DNA of 64,000 bases, taken from contig NZ_CP049156.1 in assembly GCF_011493005.1 (NCBI RefSeq), forward strand, positions 868,001 to 932,000, in the 5' to 3' direction. The notes under the pieces were generated by a model. It ran no database searches. It was not told where the DNA came from and saw only the letters and a program-made list of their open reading frames with translations. Origin of the DNA: Caballeronia sp. SBC1 (GTDB taxonomy: Bacteria > Pseudomonadota > Gammaproteobacteria > Burkholderiales > Burkholderiaceae). Position numbers and translations under genes: made by a program. Of the stretch, positions 28,120-37,044 are shown in pieces (the first letter of the stretch is position 1; the number at the start of each line of letters is the position of its first letter).

Positions 28120-29490
28120 ATGACTGCTGCACTCAACACTCTGACCCAAGCCGCTCGCGTGCGGATCGGCGCGGGCGCGGGTTACTCTGGCGACCGCATC
28201 GAGCCCGCGGTCGAACTGGCCGAATACGGAGCGCTCGATTATCTTGTTTTCGAGTGCTTGGCAGAACGAACGATTGCACTTGCGCAACAAGCACGGCGAG
28301 GGAATCCGGAGCTGGGTTACGACCCGTTGCTCGAAGCCCGGATGCGCGCAGTGTTGCCGGCCGCCGTGCGCAACGGTGTGAGGATTATCTCGAACATGGG
28401 CGCGGCGAACCCGCTGGCGGCGGCGCGCAAGACCGCATCGATCGCGCATGAGCTGGGCTTGAGCGGTTTGAAAATCGCGGCGGTCAGCGGTGACGACGTA
28501 CTCGATGTCGTGAGGCAAGGAACGTATGTGTTCGAGGAATCGGGCGATAGCGTTGCGGACTACGACAGCAGGCTCGTTTCGGCGAATGCGTATCTGGGCG
28601 CGGGACCGATTGTCGATGCGTTGCAGGCTGGCGCCGACATCGTGCTCACCGGCCGCGCGGCCGATCCGTCGTTGTTCACGGCACCGCTGATCCACTCATT
28701 CGGCTGGGCGATGGACGATTGGAACAGGCTGGGTCAGGCGACGGTGGTGGGGCATTTGCTCGAATGCGCGGGGCAGATCACGGGCGGTTATTTCGCCGAC
28801 CCCGGTTTCAAGGACGTACCAATGCTCGCGCGCCTCGGCTTCCCGATAGGCGAGGTTGACGCTGACGGCTCCGTCACGATTACCAAGGTCGCGCATGCCG
28901 GCGGCCGTGTGACGGAGGCCACGTGCAAGGAGCAATTGCTGTACGAGATCCACGATCCCCGCCGATATCTGCAACCCGACGTAGTCGCGGACTTCACGGA
29001 GGTCCGCGTGGTGGAAGAAGCGCAGGATCGTGTGCGCGTGAGCGGCGGGTGCGGGACATCGCGTACGGGGACGTTGAAGGTGACAGTGGCTTACGTGGAT
29101 GGGTTTATCGGCGAAGGGCAGATTTCGTATGGCGGTCCAGGCGCGGTGGCGCGCGCGAAACTGGCGCTTGAGATTGTGCGTGAACGGTTGGAGATAACCG
29201 GCGTCGCGACGAGTGAACTGCGCTTCGATTTGATCGGTGTTGACTCGTTGCATGGCGCGACGCTGGGTGAGCGTAATGCGGAGCCGTATGAAGTCCGCGT
29301 GCGCGTAGCCGGTCGCACGGATTCGATGGAGCAGGCGGTTCGTATCGGCAACGAAGTCGAGACGCTTTATACCAATGGTCCGGCGGGCGGCGGCGGGGTG
29401 ACGAAGACTGCGCGCGAAGTGATCGCGGTGCAGTCGGTCCTGTTGCCTCGGGAACTTGTACAGCCATCGTTCGAGATGGTGGAGGCCTGA
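28120..29490 (+). CDS. AtuA-family (DUF1446) protein, large part
   Basis: 456 residues, AtuA/DUF1446 family, first linked to acyclic terpene degradation but of unknown reaction. Seen: VRIGAGAGYSGDRIEPAVELAEYG, DYLVFECLAERTIALAQ, ISNMGAANPLAA, LTGRAADPSLF, GHLLECAGQITGGYFADPG. The ATG at 28120 is preferred over 28114 because AAGGA at 28109-28113 would abut the latter. It is 27 bases after the transporter gene. Next to a CitMHS transporter a role in carboxylate breakdown is more likely than terpene use. Confidence 0.83.
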   Translation: MTAALNTLTQAARVRIGAGAGYSGDRIEPAVELAEYGALDYLVFECLAERTIALAQQARRGNPELGYDPLLEARMRAVLPAAVRNGVRIISNMGAANPLAAARKTASIAHELGLSGLKIAAVSGDDVLDVVRQGTYVFEESGDSVADYDSRLVSANAYLGAGPIVDALQAGADIVLTGRAADPSLFTAPLIHSFGWAMDDWNRLGQATVVGHLLECAGQITGGYFADPGFKDVPMLARLGFPIGEVDADGSVTITKVAHAGGRVTEATCKEQLLYEIHDPRRYLQPDVVADFTEVRVVEEAQDRVRVSGGCGTSRTGTLKVTVAYVDGFIGEGQISYGGPGAVARAKLALEIVRERLEITGVATSELRFDLIGVDSLHGATLGERNAEPYEVRVRVAGRTDSMEQAVRIGNEVETLYTNGPAGGGGVTKTAREVIAVQSVLLPRELVQPSFEMVEA

Positions 29491-29491
29491 G

Positions 29492-29800
29492 ATGAAACTA
29501 CGCCAAATTGCGCATTCCCGAACCGGCGATAAGGGCAATACGCTGAATGTATCGGTGATCTGTTACGACGCGCGGCACTACGATCATCTGCTCGCACATG
29601 TCACTCCGGAGCGCGTGAAAGCGCATCTGAGCGATGTGGTGAAGGGCGATGTGACGCGCTTCGAATTACCGGGAATAGCGGCGATGAATTTTGTGCTCGG
29701 GCGCGCGCTGGGGGGCGGCGTGACGCGATCACTCGCGCTCGATGCGCATGGCAAATCGCTGAGTTCGGCGTTGATGGATCTGGAGGTTCCAGAGCCTTGA
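29492..29800 (+). CDS. AtuA C-terminal-domain-like small protein
   Basis: 102 residues. Starts MKLRQIAHSRTGDKGNTLNVSVICYD; the RTGDKGN motif marks the C-terminal domain that many AtuA proteins carry in one chain. Here it is encoded separately, one base after the large part, so the two presumably assemble. Function unknown. Confidence 0.82.
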   Translation: MKLRQIAHSRTGDKGNTLNVSVICYDARHYDHLLAHVTPERVKAHLSDVVKGDVTRFELPGIAAMNFVLGRALGGGVTRSLALDAHGKSLSSALMDLEVPEP

Positions 29801-30029
29801 GTTTTTGCGTTGTTGAGTGGAGCGCGGAGGCAAATGAAGCCGGCCGCTGCGAGGGAAACGACGATCCGGCTTCCTCAACCCGCCGTCTCGACCGCGCTGG
29901 GCGGTCCATATCGACGTTTAACGCCCTGGTGATCCCCCAGGCGTGTTAGTCCTTTTAACCGCAAGCGATTTTCCATGAAATGTCATCACCACGACAACCA
30001 AGTCACGGCGATGACGCGTCTTCAAACGT

Positions 30030-31700
30030 TCACTCTTCGCTCGTTGCGGCCGCTGTCTTTCGCGGACGCCGGCTAGCGGGCGCCGTTTTGCGTGGCGTCC
30101 TTTTTGCGGCTGTTTTCTTTGCAGCCGTTTTCTTTGCACCAGGCTCGTCCGTGCTGTCGACAGTGTCGGCCGCAGAGGCAGTCTCAACCGGCGCTTCCGG
30201 CTGTGTCTTTGCCACGACTTTTTTCGCGGCAGCCTGACGTCCACGCCGCGCTACGCCGCGTTTGGGCGACGGCGTTTCACTTACTTCGCTCGAACTTGTT
30301 TCGCTCGATTGCGCAGGCGTTTCTTCCGTGCGTTCCAAGAACACGAATTCTTCCTTAGCCTTCGGCGGTAGCGTGAAGAACGGTCGCTCGTCGGCGGCCT
30401 CTGCGTAAGTTTCCACATGAGCTTCCGCGTGAGTTTCGGACGGCAACTCCTGTGCTACATCGAACAGCGGTTCGTGAACCTGCGGCCTTGGGTTCCGGTT
30501 GTTTCGGCGATTGCGGTCGCGGCCCTGCCTGGGTCGCGCTTCCAGTTGCGCCTCGGGTTGCTGCGCGGGTTGCGGTTCGTCGAAAAGAGGTTCCGCGACC
30601 TGCGATCGCGAGTGCGGTCCATCCCTGCGATCACGCTCGCCAACCGATTCGGAGTGCGCTTCCGGAGGCGTTGCGGATTGGGCATCGCGCGGTTCATCGA
30701 AGAGCGGTTCGGAAACTTGCTGACGCGGGTTGCGGCCTTTCCTCCGATTTCGGTCGTTACCTGAGTTACCCGCATTCCCCGTCTGCCGATTTTCCTTCGG
30801 CGCGACGGGCGCCTCGACGTCCCTTACTGATTCAGTGACGGCCACTGATTGCGTGCGAAACACAAACGAACCCGATTTCTCGTCCCGTCCCACTTCGAGC
30901 AGACCACGCACCTGCGCTTCTTCCAGCAGATTGCCGAACGCGCGAAAGCCGTAGTACGACTCGTTGAAATCGGGCTTGCGTCGCTTGATCGCGCTCTTGA
31001 GCACCGAGGCCCAGATCTTCCCGCTTTCGCCGCGCTCGGAGGCAAGGTCATCGAACGTTTCCACCGCAATTGCAATGGCCTTGGCCTTTCGTGCTTCGAG
31101 TTCCTGTTTGGGCTGGCCGTCTTCGGGTGAACGCTTCGCCGACGATGCCGTCGCGTTCGCCTCGCGAGCGTCGCGTGCTTCACGGGCCTCGCGCGCTTCC
31201 CGCTTGGCGATCGAGCGTTGCTGCTCGCGCACGAGGTCATCGTAGAAAATGAATTCATCGCAGTTCGCGACGAGCAGATCGGACGTGGAGTTCTTCACGC
31301 CGACACCGATCACCTTTTTCGCGTTCTCACGCAGCTTCGAGACGAGCGGCGAGAAGTCCGAATCGCCGCTGATGATGACGAACGTATCCACGTGTGATTT
31401 CGTGTAGCAGAGGTCGAGCGCGTCGACGACGAGCCGGATATCCGCTGAATTCTTGCCCGACTGACGCACGTGCGGAATTTCGATCAGCTCGAAACTCGCT
31501 TCGTGCATCGCGGCTTTGAAACCTTTGTAGCGATCCCAGTCGCAGTAAGCCTTTTTTACCACGATGCTGCCTTTGAGCAGCAGCCGTTCGAGCACCGGCA
31601 TGATGTCGAACTTGTCGTACTTTGCGTCGCGCACGCCGAGGGCGACGTTTTCGAAGTCGCAAAACAACGCCATGCTGACGCTATCAGGGGATGAGGCCAT
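30030..31700 (-). CDS. NYN/LOTUS putative RNase with EPLFD repeats and histone-H1-like tail
   Basis: 556 residues. Residues 8-157 form a NYN (PIN-like, LabA/DUF88) nuclease domain with acidic residues D15 (CDFEN), D87 (NSADIRL) and D113/D115 (SGDSDF). A charged REAREAR linker follows (167-182), then an OST-HTH/LOTUS winged helix (about 205-285). Residues 300-420 are disordered, Arg/Asn-rich, with three EPLFD repeats (331, 370, 410), two of them preceded by RNPR-x-QV. Residues 480-552 form a Lys/Ala/Arg tail with KKTAAK units. The ATG at 31698-31700 gives the NYN start. It probably cuts or binds RNA. Confidence 0.85.
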   Translation of the reverse strand: MASSPDSVSMALFCDFENVALGVRDAKYDKFDIMPVLERLLLKGSIVVKKAYCDWDRYKGFKAAMHEASFELIEIPHVRQSGKNSADIRLVVDALDLCYTKSHVDTFVIISGDSDFSPLVSKLRENAKKVIGVGVKNSTSDLLVANCDEFIFYDDLVREQQRSIAKREAREAREARDAREANATASSAKRSPEDGQPKQELEARKAKAIAIAVETFDDLASERGESGKIWASVLKSAIKRRKPDFNESYYGFRAFGNLLEEAQVRGLLEVGRDEKSGSFVFRTQSVAVTESVRDVEAPVAPKENRQTGNAGNSGNDRNRRKGRNPRQQVSEPLFDEPRDAQSATPPEAHSESVGERDRRDGPHSRSQVAEPLFDEPQPAQQPEAQLEARPRQGRDRNRRNNRNPRPQVHEPLFDVAQELPSETHAEAHVETYAEAADERPFFTLPPKAKEEFVFLERTEETPAQSSETSSSEVSETPSPKRGVARRGRQAAAKKVVAKTQPEAPVETASAADTVDSTDEPGAKKTAAKKTAAKRTPRKTAPASRRPRKTAAATSEE

Positions 31701-32076
31701 AGAAACTCCAGCAGGAATGCCGGGTAAGCACGGCAGTATTAACGAGCGCACATGATATCTGTTTGTGAGCCGGGGTTTTGCGGGAGAGAAACAATCGTGG
31801 CGGGGGAGGAGCCTCGCGGTCGCGAGTCGCGCCACTGGCGTATCGAGGAATAGGCGTCTTCTGATCGTCGGGATGTTCGGATTGGCGATGCCTGATTTCC
31901 CGCGACGAACAGCTCTAAGTGGATGCTGATGCGCGGCCCTGGCGAACTCTCGCCAGAAGAACCTGTGTTCGGTTCGGGTTCCCCGGGCTAGCCGTGACCT
32001 TTCCTGTTCATTGATCTAACCGAGGCCCAAATGCGAAAAAGCCGTCTCTGCACACGCAGAAACGGCTTTTCGGAAA
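31701..32076. other. Intergenic region, tRNA-Leu / NYN gene
   Basis: Apart from the tRNA terminator at 32036-32070, about 335 bases hold no gene I can support. It must contain the promoter of the NYN gene, but no clear -35/-10 pair was found. Confidence 0.35.
32036..32070 (-). terminator. Rho-independent terminator after tRNA-Leu
   Basis: An 11-bp stem with one mismatch (32041-32051 with 32056-32066) and flanking A/T runs sits 7 bases past the tRNA 3' end on the minus strand. Confidence 0.8.
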
Positions 32077-32161
32077 TGGTGCCCGGGGCCGGAATCGAAC
32101 CGGCACGCCTTGCGGCGGGGGATTTTGAGTCCCCTGCGTCTACCAATTTCACCACCCGGGC
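32077..32161 (-). tRNA. tRNA-Leu (anticodon CAA)
   Basis: 85 bases including an encoded CCA. Acceptor stem GCCCGGG (32155-32161) pairs with 32081-32087; anticodon arm GGGGA-CTCAAAA-TCCCC reads CAA; the long variable arm and GGTTCGATTCC T-arm are present. Reads UUG leucine codons. Confidence 0.97.
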
Positions 32162-32282
32162 AAACAGCATTTGAACCAGCCGACTGAGACGAAAAAAATC
32201 CGACGCCAACCGGCAAGTCAGCGATTATGCCGAAAATCGTTTCCGGCGGCAAGTCCTTGAGCACGTACGGCAGACTACCGCG

Positions 32283-32330
32283 CTCATCGGCTCAGTTATC
32301 GGCTCATTCATCGGCTCATTCATCGGCTCA
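32283..32330 (+). repeat. Short tandem repeat, 12-bp unit
   Basis: Unit ATCGGCTCATTC (with variants) repeats about three to four times just beyond the 3' end of the binding-protein gene. No coding or structural role is apparent. Confidence 0.7.
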
Positions 32331-32343
32331 CGCGGCCGCTCGC

Positions 32344-33504
32344 TCACTGGCTCAAATACGTGAACTGGCCGTTCTTGATGATGCCCATCACGCTGGCCCG
32401 TTGATCCAACCCGACGTGATCGGTCGCGCTGGTGTTGACCACACCATTGGGCACAACGAGTTCATGCGCGTGCTCCAGCTCCGAGCGCAACGCCACTCGA
32501 AACGCCACCGTCCCAGGCTGCCCGGCCTTCAGCGCGCGTCCGACCGCATCCTGCAGCCGCGGATAGACCCCGGCAGCATCGCCGGCAAACTGCGTGACCG
32601 TGCCTTTGCCGTACTTCGCCTCGTAAGCGTCAACAAAAGCCAGCGCCGCTTTCTTCGATGGATGATCCGCAGGCAATGTCCGGGCGACCACGACCGGTTG
32701 CGTCGGGAACAGTGTGCCTTCAACATCCTTGCCGCCGAGCTTGATGAACTCCGGCGTGGCAATGCCATGCGTCTGATAAATCGCGCCTTTATAACCGCGC
32801 TCGATCAGCGTGCGTTCCGGTAACACCGTCGGCGTGCCCGCGCCCGCAATCAGCACCGCATCGGGTTTCGCGGCCATCAGCTTGAGAATCTGCCCGGTCA
32901 CGCTCGCGTCGGTACGATTAAAACGCTCACTCGCGACCACCTTGATATGGCGCAACTCGGCGAACTTCGAGAATTCGTTGAACCAGCTATCGCCGTAACT
33001 ATCGGCGAAACCGATGAAACCGACCGTCTTCACGTTCCGGCTGACCATCGTGCGGGTCATGACGTCGGCCATCGCGCGGTCCGTCTGGGCCATCTTGAAC
33101 GCCCACACCTTCTTGCCTTCCTGCGGCTCCACAACTGATGCCGAGCCGATCAGCGTGATCATCGGCGTCTGGTATTCGGCCACCGGATCAAGCGCCGCTA
33201 GTGCAGCCGGCGTGATGTTCGGCCCGACGATCACATCGACCTTGTCTTCTGTAATCAGCTTGCGGATATTGCGCACGGCCGCGCCCGGATCGGAGCCATC
33301 GTCGAGAATGATGTATTCCGCCTGTTGACCCGCAATCGTCTTCGGCCACATCAGCATGGCGTTCTTGCTCGTGATGCCGATGGCGGCCGCCGGACCCGTG
33401 CTCGACAAATCGATACCGACTTTCAGCTGCGCACTGGCCGCTGCACTGAAAAACGCGAGTGCGCTGAACATTAGCGCCGGGCGCATGAACTTCGACAACT
33501 TCAT
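32344..33504 (-). CDS. Orphan ABC transporter substrate-binding protein (LivJ-type)
   Basis: 386 residues. Sec signal peptide (about 1-25, ending ASAQ), then a type I periplasmic-binding fold: LKVGIDLSSTGPAAAIG, DDGSDPGAAVRNIRKLI, VDVIVGPNITPAA, VWAFKMAQTDRAMA, GFIGFADSYGDSWFNEF. No permease or ATPase genes are adjacent, so it probably works with a transporter encoded elsewhere. Ligand may be an amino acid or an aromatic/short-chain acid. Confidence 0.88.
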   Translation of the reverse strand: MKLSKFMRPALMFSALAFFSAAASAQLKVGIDLSSTGPAAAIGITSKNAMLMWPKTIAGQQAEYIILDDGSDPGAAVRNIRKLITEDKVDVIVGPNITPAALAALDPVAEYQTPMITLIGSASVVEPQEGKKVWAFKMAQTDRAMADVMTRTMVSRNVKTVGFIGFADSYGDSWFNEFSKFAELRHIKVVASERFNRTDASVTGQILKLMAAKPDAVLIAGAGTPTVLPERTLIERGYKGAIYQTHGIATPEFIKLGGKDVEGTLFPTQPVVVARTLPADHPSKKAALAFVDAYEAKYGKGTVTQFAGDAAGVYPRLQDAVGRALKAGQPGTVAFRVALRSELEHAHELVVPNGVVNTSATDHVGLDQRASVMGIIKNGQFTYLSQ

Positions 33505-33631
33505 TGGATGCTCTCCGCGAAGAGGTGTGGTTTAAAAATGCTGAAGTGTGGGATGACAAAAATCGCGCGGCACGAGTTTCGACGCGGGTTTTGACTTGAT
33601 CGTTGCCCGCGTCTTGCCGAAACCCGGTCGA

Positions 33632-34573
33632 TCAAAGCTCGTAGCTTTCGTGTTCACCCGAGAGCGCCTGCTCGATCAGCTTGCGGTTCATGGAAGGCGA
33701 AAGCAGTTCGACCAGCGTGTACACATAACTGCGCAAATACGCGCCTTGTTTCAAGGCGAGCCGCGTGACGTTCGTGCCGAACAGATGGCCGACAGGCATC
33801 GCGCGAAGATGTTTATCGCGTTCGGGGTTAAACGCGATATCCGCGAGAATGCCCACTCCCAGGCCCAGCTCGACGTAGGTCTTGATCACGTCGGCATCAA
33901 TCGCTTCCAGCACGATATCGGGCGTCAGGTTGCGCAGCGCGAACGCCTGGTTGATCTTCGAGCGGCCGGCGAACGCGTTGTCGTAGGTAATGATCGGGAA
34001 TTGCGCGAGGTCGTCGAGCGTCAGCAGCTTGCGCTCGAGCAGCGGATGATCCGGCTGCATCACGGCCACGTGATGCCACTGGAAACAAGGCAACGACACC
34101 AGTTCTTTATAGTTAGCGATCGCTTCCGTGGCGATGGCGATATCCGCCTGATCGTGGATGACCATCTCGGCCACCTGCGTCGGACTACCTTGCAGAATTG
34201 AAAGGTGTACCTTTGGAAAGCGCTTCTTGAACTCCGCGATGGCGTTCGGCAACGAATACCGCGCCTGCGTGTGCGTGGCCGCAATGACAAGATTGCCCTG
34301 ATCCTGCGCCGCGTAATCCTTACCGACACGCTTCAGGCTTTCCACTTCCTGCAAGATTTTTTCCACCGATGCCAGGATAATTCGCCCCGGCTCCGTCAGC
34401 GAACGAACCCGTTTGCCATGACGCGTGAAGATCTCGACCCCGAGTTCATCCTCCAGCTCGATGATCGCCTTCGATACCCCCGGCTGCGACGTGAACAGCG
34501 CTTTAGCGGCTTCGGTGAGGTTGTAATTCTGCCGGACGGCTTCGCGCACGAAGCGGAACTGGTGCAGATTCAT
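33632..34573 (-). CDS. cysB: LysR-family sulfur regulator CysB
   Basis: 313-residue CysB/Cbl-type regulator: MNLHQFRFVREAVRQNYNLTEAAKALFTSQPGVSKAIIELEDELGVEIF at the N-terminus. The effector domain has THTQARYSLP, ITYDNAFAGRSKINQAF and LGVGILADIAF. Divergent from cysI by 219 bases, as expected for the activator of sulfate assimilation. Cbl/SsuR paralogues look similar; context favours CysB. Confidence 0.92.
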   Translation of the reverse strand: MNLHQFRFVREAVRQNYNLTEAAKALFTSQPGVSKAIIELEDELGVEIFTRHGKRVRSLTEPGRIILASVEKILQEVESLKRVGKDYAAQDQGNLVIAATHTQARYSLPNAIAEFKKRFPKVHLSILQGSPTQVAEMVIHDQADIAIATEAIANYKELVSLPCFQWHHVAVMQPDHPLLERKLLTLDDLAQFPIITYDNAFAGRSKINQAFALRNLTPDIVLEAIDADVIKTYVELGLGVGILADIAFNPERDKHLRAMPVGHLFGTNVTRLALKQGAYLRSYVYTLVELLSPSMNRKLIEQALSGEHESYEL

Positions 34574-34792
34574 ATATAACCCATCCGCATATCAAAGTAA
34601 TTTATCAGTCGTTTGCAATATATAGGAAGTTTATTACCATCGAGCCAATTTTTCCAATATCGATATCTGTATTTGTCATAAGCAAATGAACGCACTGTCC
34701 GAACGGCGTGCCAGGCAATGACTCTACTGATGACGATGTGCGGCGTGGCTAGGACGCCGGACTGACGGAACTACTAAAACTGGGGCCCCCGA
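34574..34792. promoter_or_regulatory. cysB / cysI divergent control region
   Basis: 219 bases, markedly AT-rich at about 34580-34690, between divergent cysB and cysI. CysB-type sites are expected here but are too degenerate for me to assign; no gene is present. Confidence 0.45.
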
Positions 34793-36472
34793 ATGTATCA
34801 ATACGATCAGATCGACCAGCAAATCGTCGACGAACGCGTCGCTCAATACAGCGACCAAGTGCGCCGGCGTTTGTCGGGCGAGTTGAGCGAAGAAGAATTC
34901 CGGCCGCTGCGCCTGCAGAACGGGCTCTATTTGCAGCGCCACGCGTACATGCACCGCATCGCGATTCCGTACGGCAACCTGCGCAGCGACCAGATGCGCA
35001 TGCTCGGCACGATCGCGCGTGAGCACGACCGCGGCTACGGCCACTTTTCGACGCGTACCAATATCCAGTTCAACTGGATCCAGCTCGAAGAGACGCCGGA
35101 AATTCTGCGCAAACTGGCATCGGTGCAAATGCATGGCATTCAAACGTCAGGCAATTGCATCCGCAATATCACGGCCGATCAATTTGCCGGCGTGGCGCCC
35201 GATGAAATCGTCGATCCGCGTCCGTGGGCCGAAATTTTGCGTCAGTGGTCCACCTTTCACCCCGAGTTCGCGTGGCTTCCGCGCAAGTTCAAGATCGCGG
35301 TCAACGGCTCGGTGGAAGATCGCGCAGCCGTGCAAGTGCACGACCTGGGCGTGTACCTGAAGAAGAACGCAGCCGGCGAAGTGGTCGCGAGCATTCTTGC
35401 GGGCGGTGGCTTGGGTCGTACGCCTATCGTTGGCGCGATCATCAAGGAAGATCTGCCCTGGCAGCATCTGCTGACATATTGCGAAGCCGTGTTGCGTGTG
35501 TATAACCGCTACGGCCGTCGCGACAATATGTATAAGGCGCGTATCAAGATTCTCGTGAAGGCGCTGAGCCCCGCCAAGTTCGCGCAGCAAGTGGAAGAGG
35601 AATGGGCGCATTTGAAGGATGGTCCTTCCACGCTCACGCAAGAAGAACTGACACGCGTGTCGCAGTTCTTTGCACCGCCCGCGTATGAAAAGCTGCCGGA
35701 TACGGATACATCGTATGAAAAGCATCTCATCGAGAGCAAGCCGTTCGCGCGGTGGATTGAGCGCAACGTGCGGCCGCACAAGGTGCCGGGTTATGCATCG
35801 GTGACGTTGTCGCTGAAGCCGACAGGCATTGCGCCGGGCGACGCAACGGACAAGCAGATGGAAGCGGTCGCCGATCTCGCCGACGAATTCTCGTTCGGTG
35901 AAATCCGCGTCTCGCACGAGCAGAACCTGATCTTGGCGAACGTGAAGAAGCGCGACCTGTACACGGTGTGGGAACGCGCGAAGGCGCTGGGTTTCGCGAC
36001 ATCGAATATTGGTTTGCTCACCGACATCATTGCGTGCCCGGGCGGCGATTTTTGCTCGCTAGCAAACGCGAAGTCGATCCCGATTGCGCAAGCTATTCAA
36101 GAGCGTTTCAGCGATCTCGACTACGTGTACGACCTCGGCGACCTGACGCTGAACATCTCGGGTTGTATCAATGCGTGCGGCCATCATCACATTGGCAACA
36201 TTGGTGTGCTGGGTGTCGATAAAGATGGCTCAGAGTGGTATCAGGTCACGCTCGGCGGCGAGCAAAGCTCGGGCGTAACGGGCGCGCATCTTGGCCGCGT
36301 GATCGGCCCGTCGTTCTCGGCGGAAGAGATGCCCGACGTGGTGTCGCAAGTGATCGATACGTTCGTTGAGAACCGTATTGAAGGCGAGCGGTTCATCGAG
36401 ACGTATGGCCGTATCGGCATCGCACCGTTCAAGGAACGTGTGTACGCGTCGCGCCAGCCGGCACATGCCTGA
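34793..36472 (+). CDS. cysI: Sulfite reductase, siroheme hemoprotein subunit
   Basis: 559-residue sulfite/nitrite reductase-family enzyme, reducing sulfite to sulfide with six electrons. The 4Fe-4S/siroheme ligands are C415 and C421 (CPGGDFC) and C458 and C462 (CINAC). Substrate-anion Arg region GHFSTRTNIQFNW is present. No cysJ flavoprotein is nearby, so electrons probably come from ferredoxin or another donor. First gene of cysI-DUF934-cysH-cysD-cysN-cobA. Confidence 0.94.
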   Translation: MYQYDQIDQQIVDERVAQYSDQVRRRLSGELSEEEFRPLRLQNGLYLQRHAYMHRIAIPYGNLRSDQMRMLGTIAREHDRGYGHFSTRTNIQFNWIQLEETPEILRKLASVQMHGIQTSGNCIRNITADQFAGVAPDEIVDPRPWAEILRQWSTFHPEFAWLPRKFKIAVNGSVEDRAAVQVHDLGVYLKKNAAGEVVASILAGGGLGRTPIVGAIIKEDLPWQHLLTYCEAVLRVYNRYGRRDNMYKARIKILVKALSPAKFAQQVEEEWAHLKDGPSTLTQEELTRVSQFFAPPAYEKLPDTDTSYEKHLIESKPFARWIERNVRPHKVPGYASVTLSLKPTGIAPGDATDKQMEAVADLADEFSFGEIRVSHEQNLILANVKKRDLYTVWERAKALGFATSNIGLLTDIIACPGGDFCSLANAKSIPIAQAIQERFSDLDYVYDLGDLTLNISGCINACGHHHIGNIGVLGVDKDGSEWYQVTLGGEQSSGVTGAHLGRVIGPSFSAEEMPDVVSQVIDTFVENRIEGERFIETYGRIGIAPFKERVYASRQPAHA

Positions 36473-36504
36473 TTCGCTACATTGAGTCGCTAAGGAATAA
36501 GCAC

Positions 36505-37044
36505 ATGGCTTTGATAATCAAGAATCGCGAAGTGGTTGAAGACGACTGGACCGTGGTGCGTGCCGCTGAAGATGGCACGCTGCCCGCAGTCGATGCATTG
36601 TTGCCGGGCAAGGTGATTGTGCCGTTCACGTGGTGGAAAGAGCACAAGAACGCGCTGACCGCGGCGCACAAGAAAGAACCGATCGGCGTATGGCTCGCCC
36701 CCGACGATGAACCCGCGGAACTGGTCGAAGACTTTGACAATATCGCGTTGATCGCCGTCGATTTCCCGAAGTTCAGCGATGGCCGTGGTTTCAGCATCGG
36801 CCGTTTGCTGCGCGAGCGTTATCAGTGGAAGGGCGAGTTGCGGGCTATCGGCGACGTGCTGCGCGACCAGTTGCGCTTTCACGCACGTTGCGGCTTCGAT
36901 GCGTTCGCCGTTCGCGCCGATAAAGACATTCACGACGCGCTGAACGCGTTCGCTGAACTGAGCATCCCGTATCAAGGCGCGGTGGACAATCCGGAACCGC
37001 TGTTTCGCCGTCGTGGCGCAGCCCTCTCCGGAGCGTCTGCATGA
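36505..37044 (+). CDS. DUF934 protein of the sulfite reduction operon
   Basis: 179 residues, DUF934 family. Contains NIALIAVDFPKFSDGRGFSIGRLLRERY and ELRAIGDVLRDQL, the family core. Such genes are almost always beside cysI or cysH and have been called putative oxidoreductases in sulfite reduction, but the role is unproven. Good SD (AAGGA). The stop overlaps the cysH start by 4 bases. Confidence 0.88.
   Translation: MALIIKNREVVEDDWTVVRAAEDGTLPAVDALLPGKVIVPFTWWKEHKNALTAAHKKEPIGVWLAPDDEPAELVEDFDNIALIAVDFPKFSDGRGFSIGRLLRERYQWKGELRAIGDVLRDQLRFHARCGFDAFAVRADKDIHDALNAFAELSIPYQGAVDNPEPLFRRRGAALSGASA

Noticed and set aside
32283..32330. CRISPR-like repeat
   Set aside because: Units are 12 bp and contiguous with no spacers; a simple tandem repeat.
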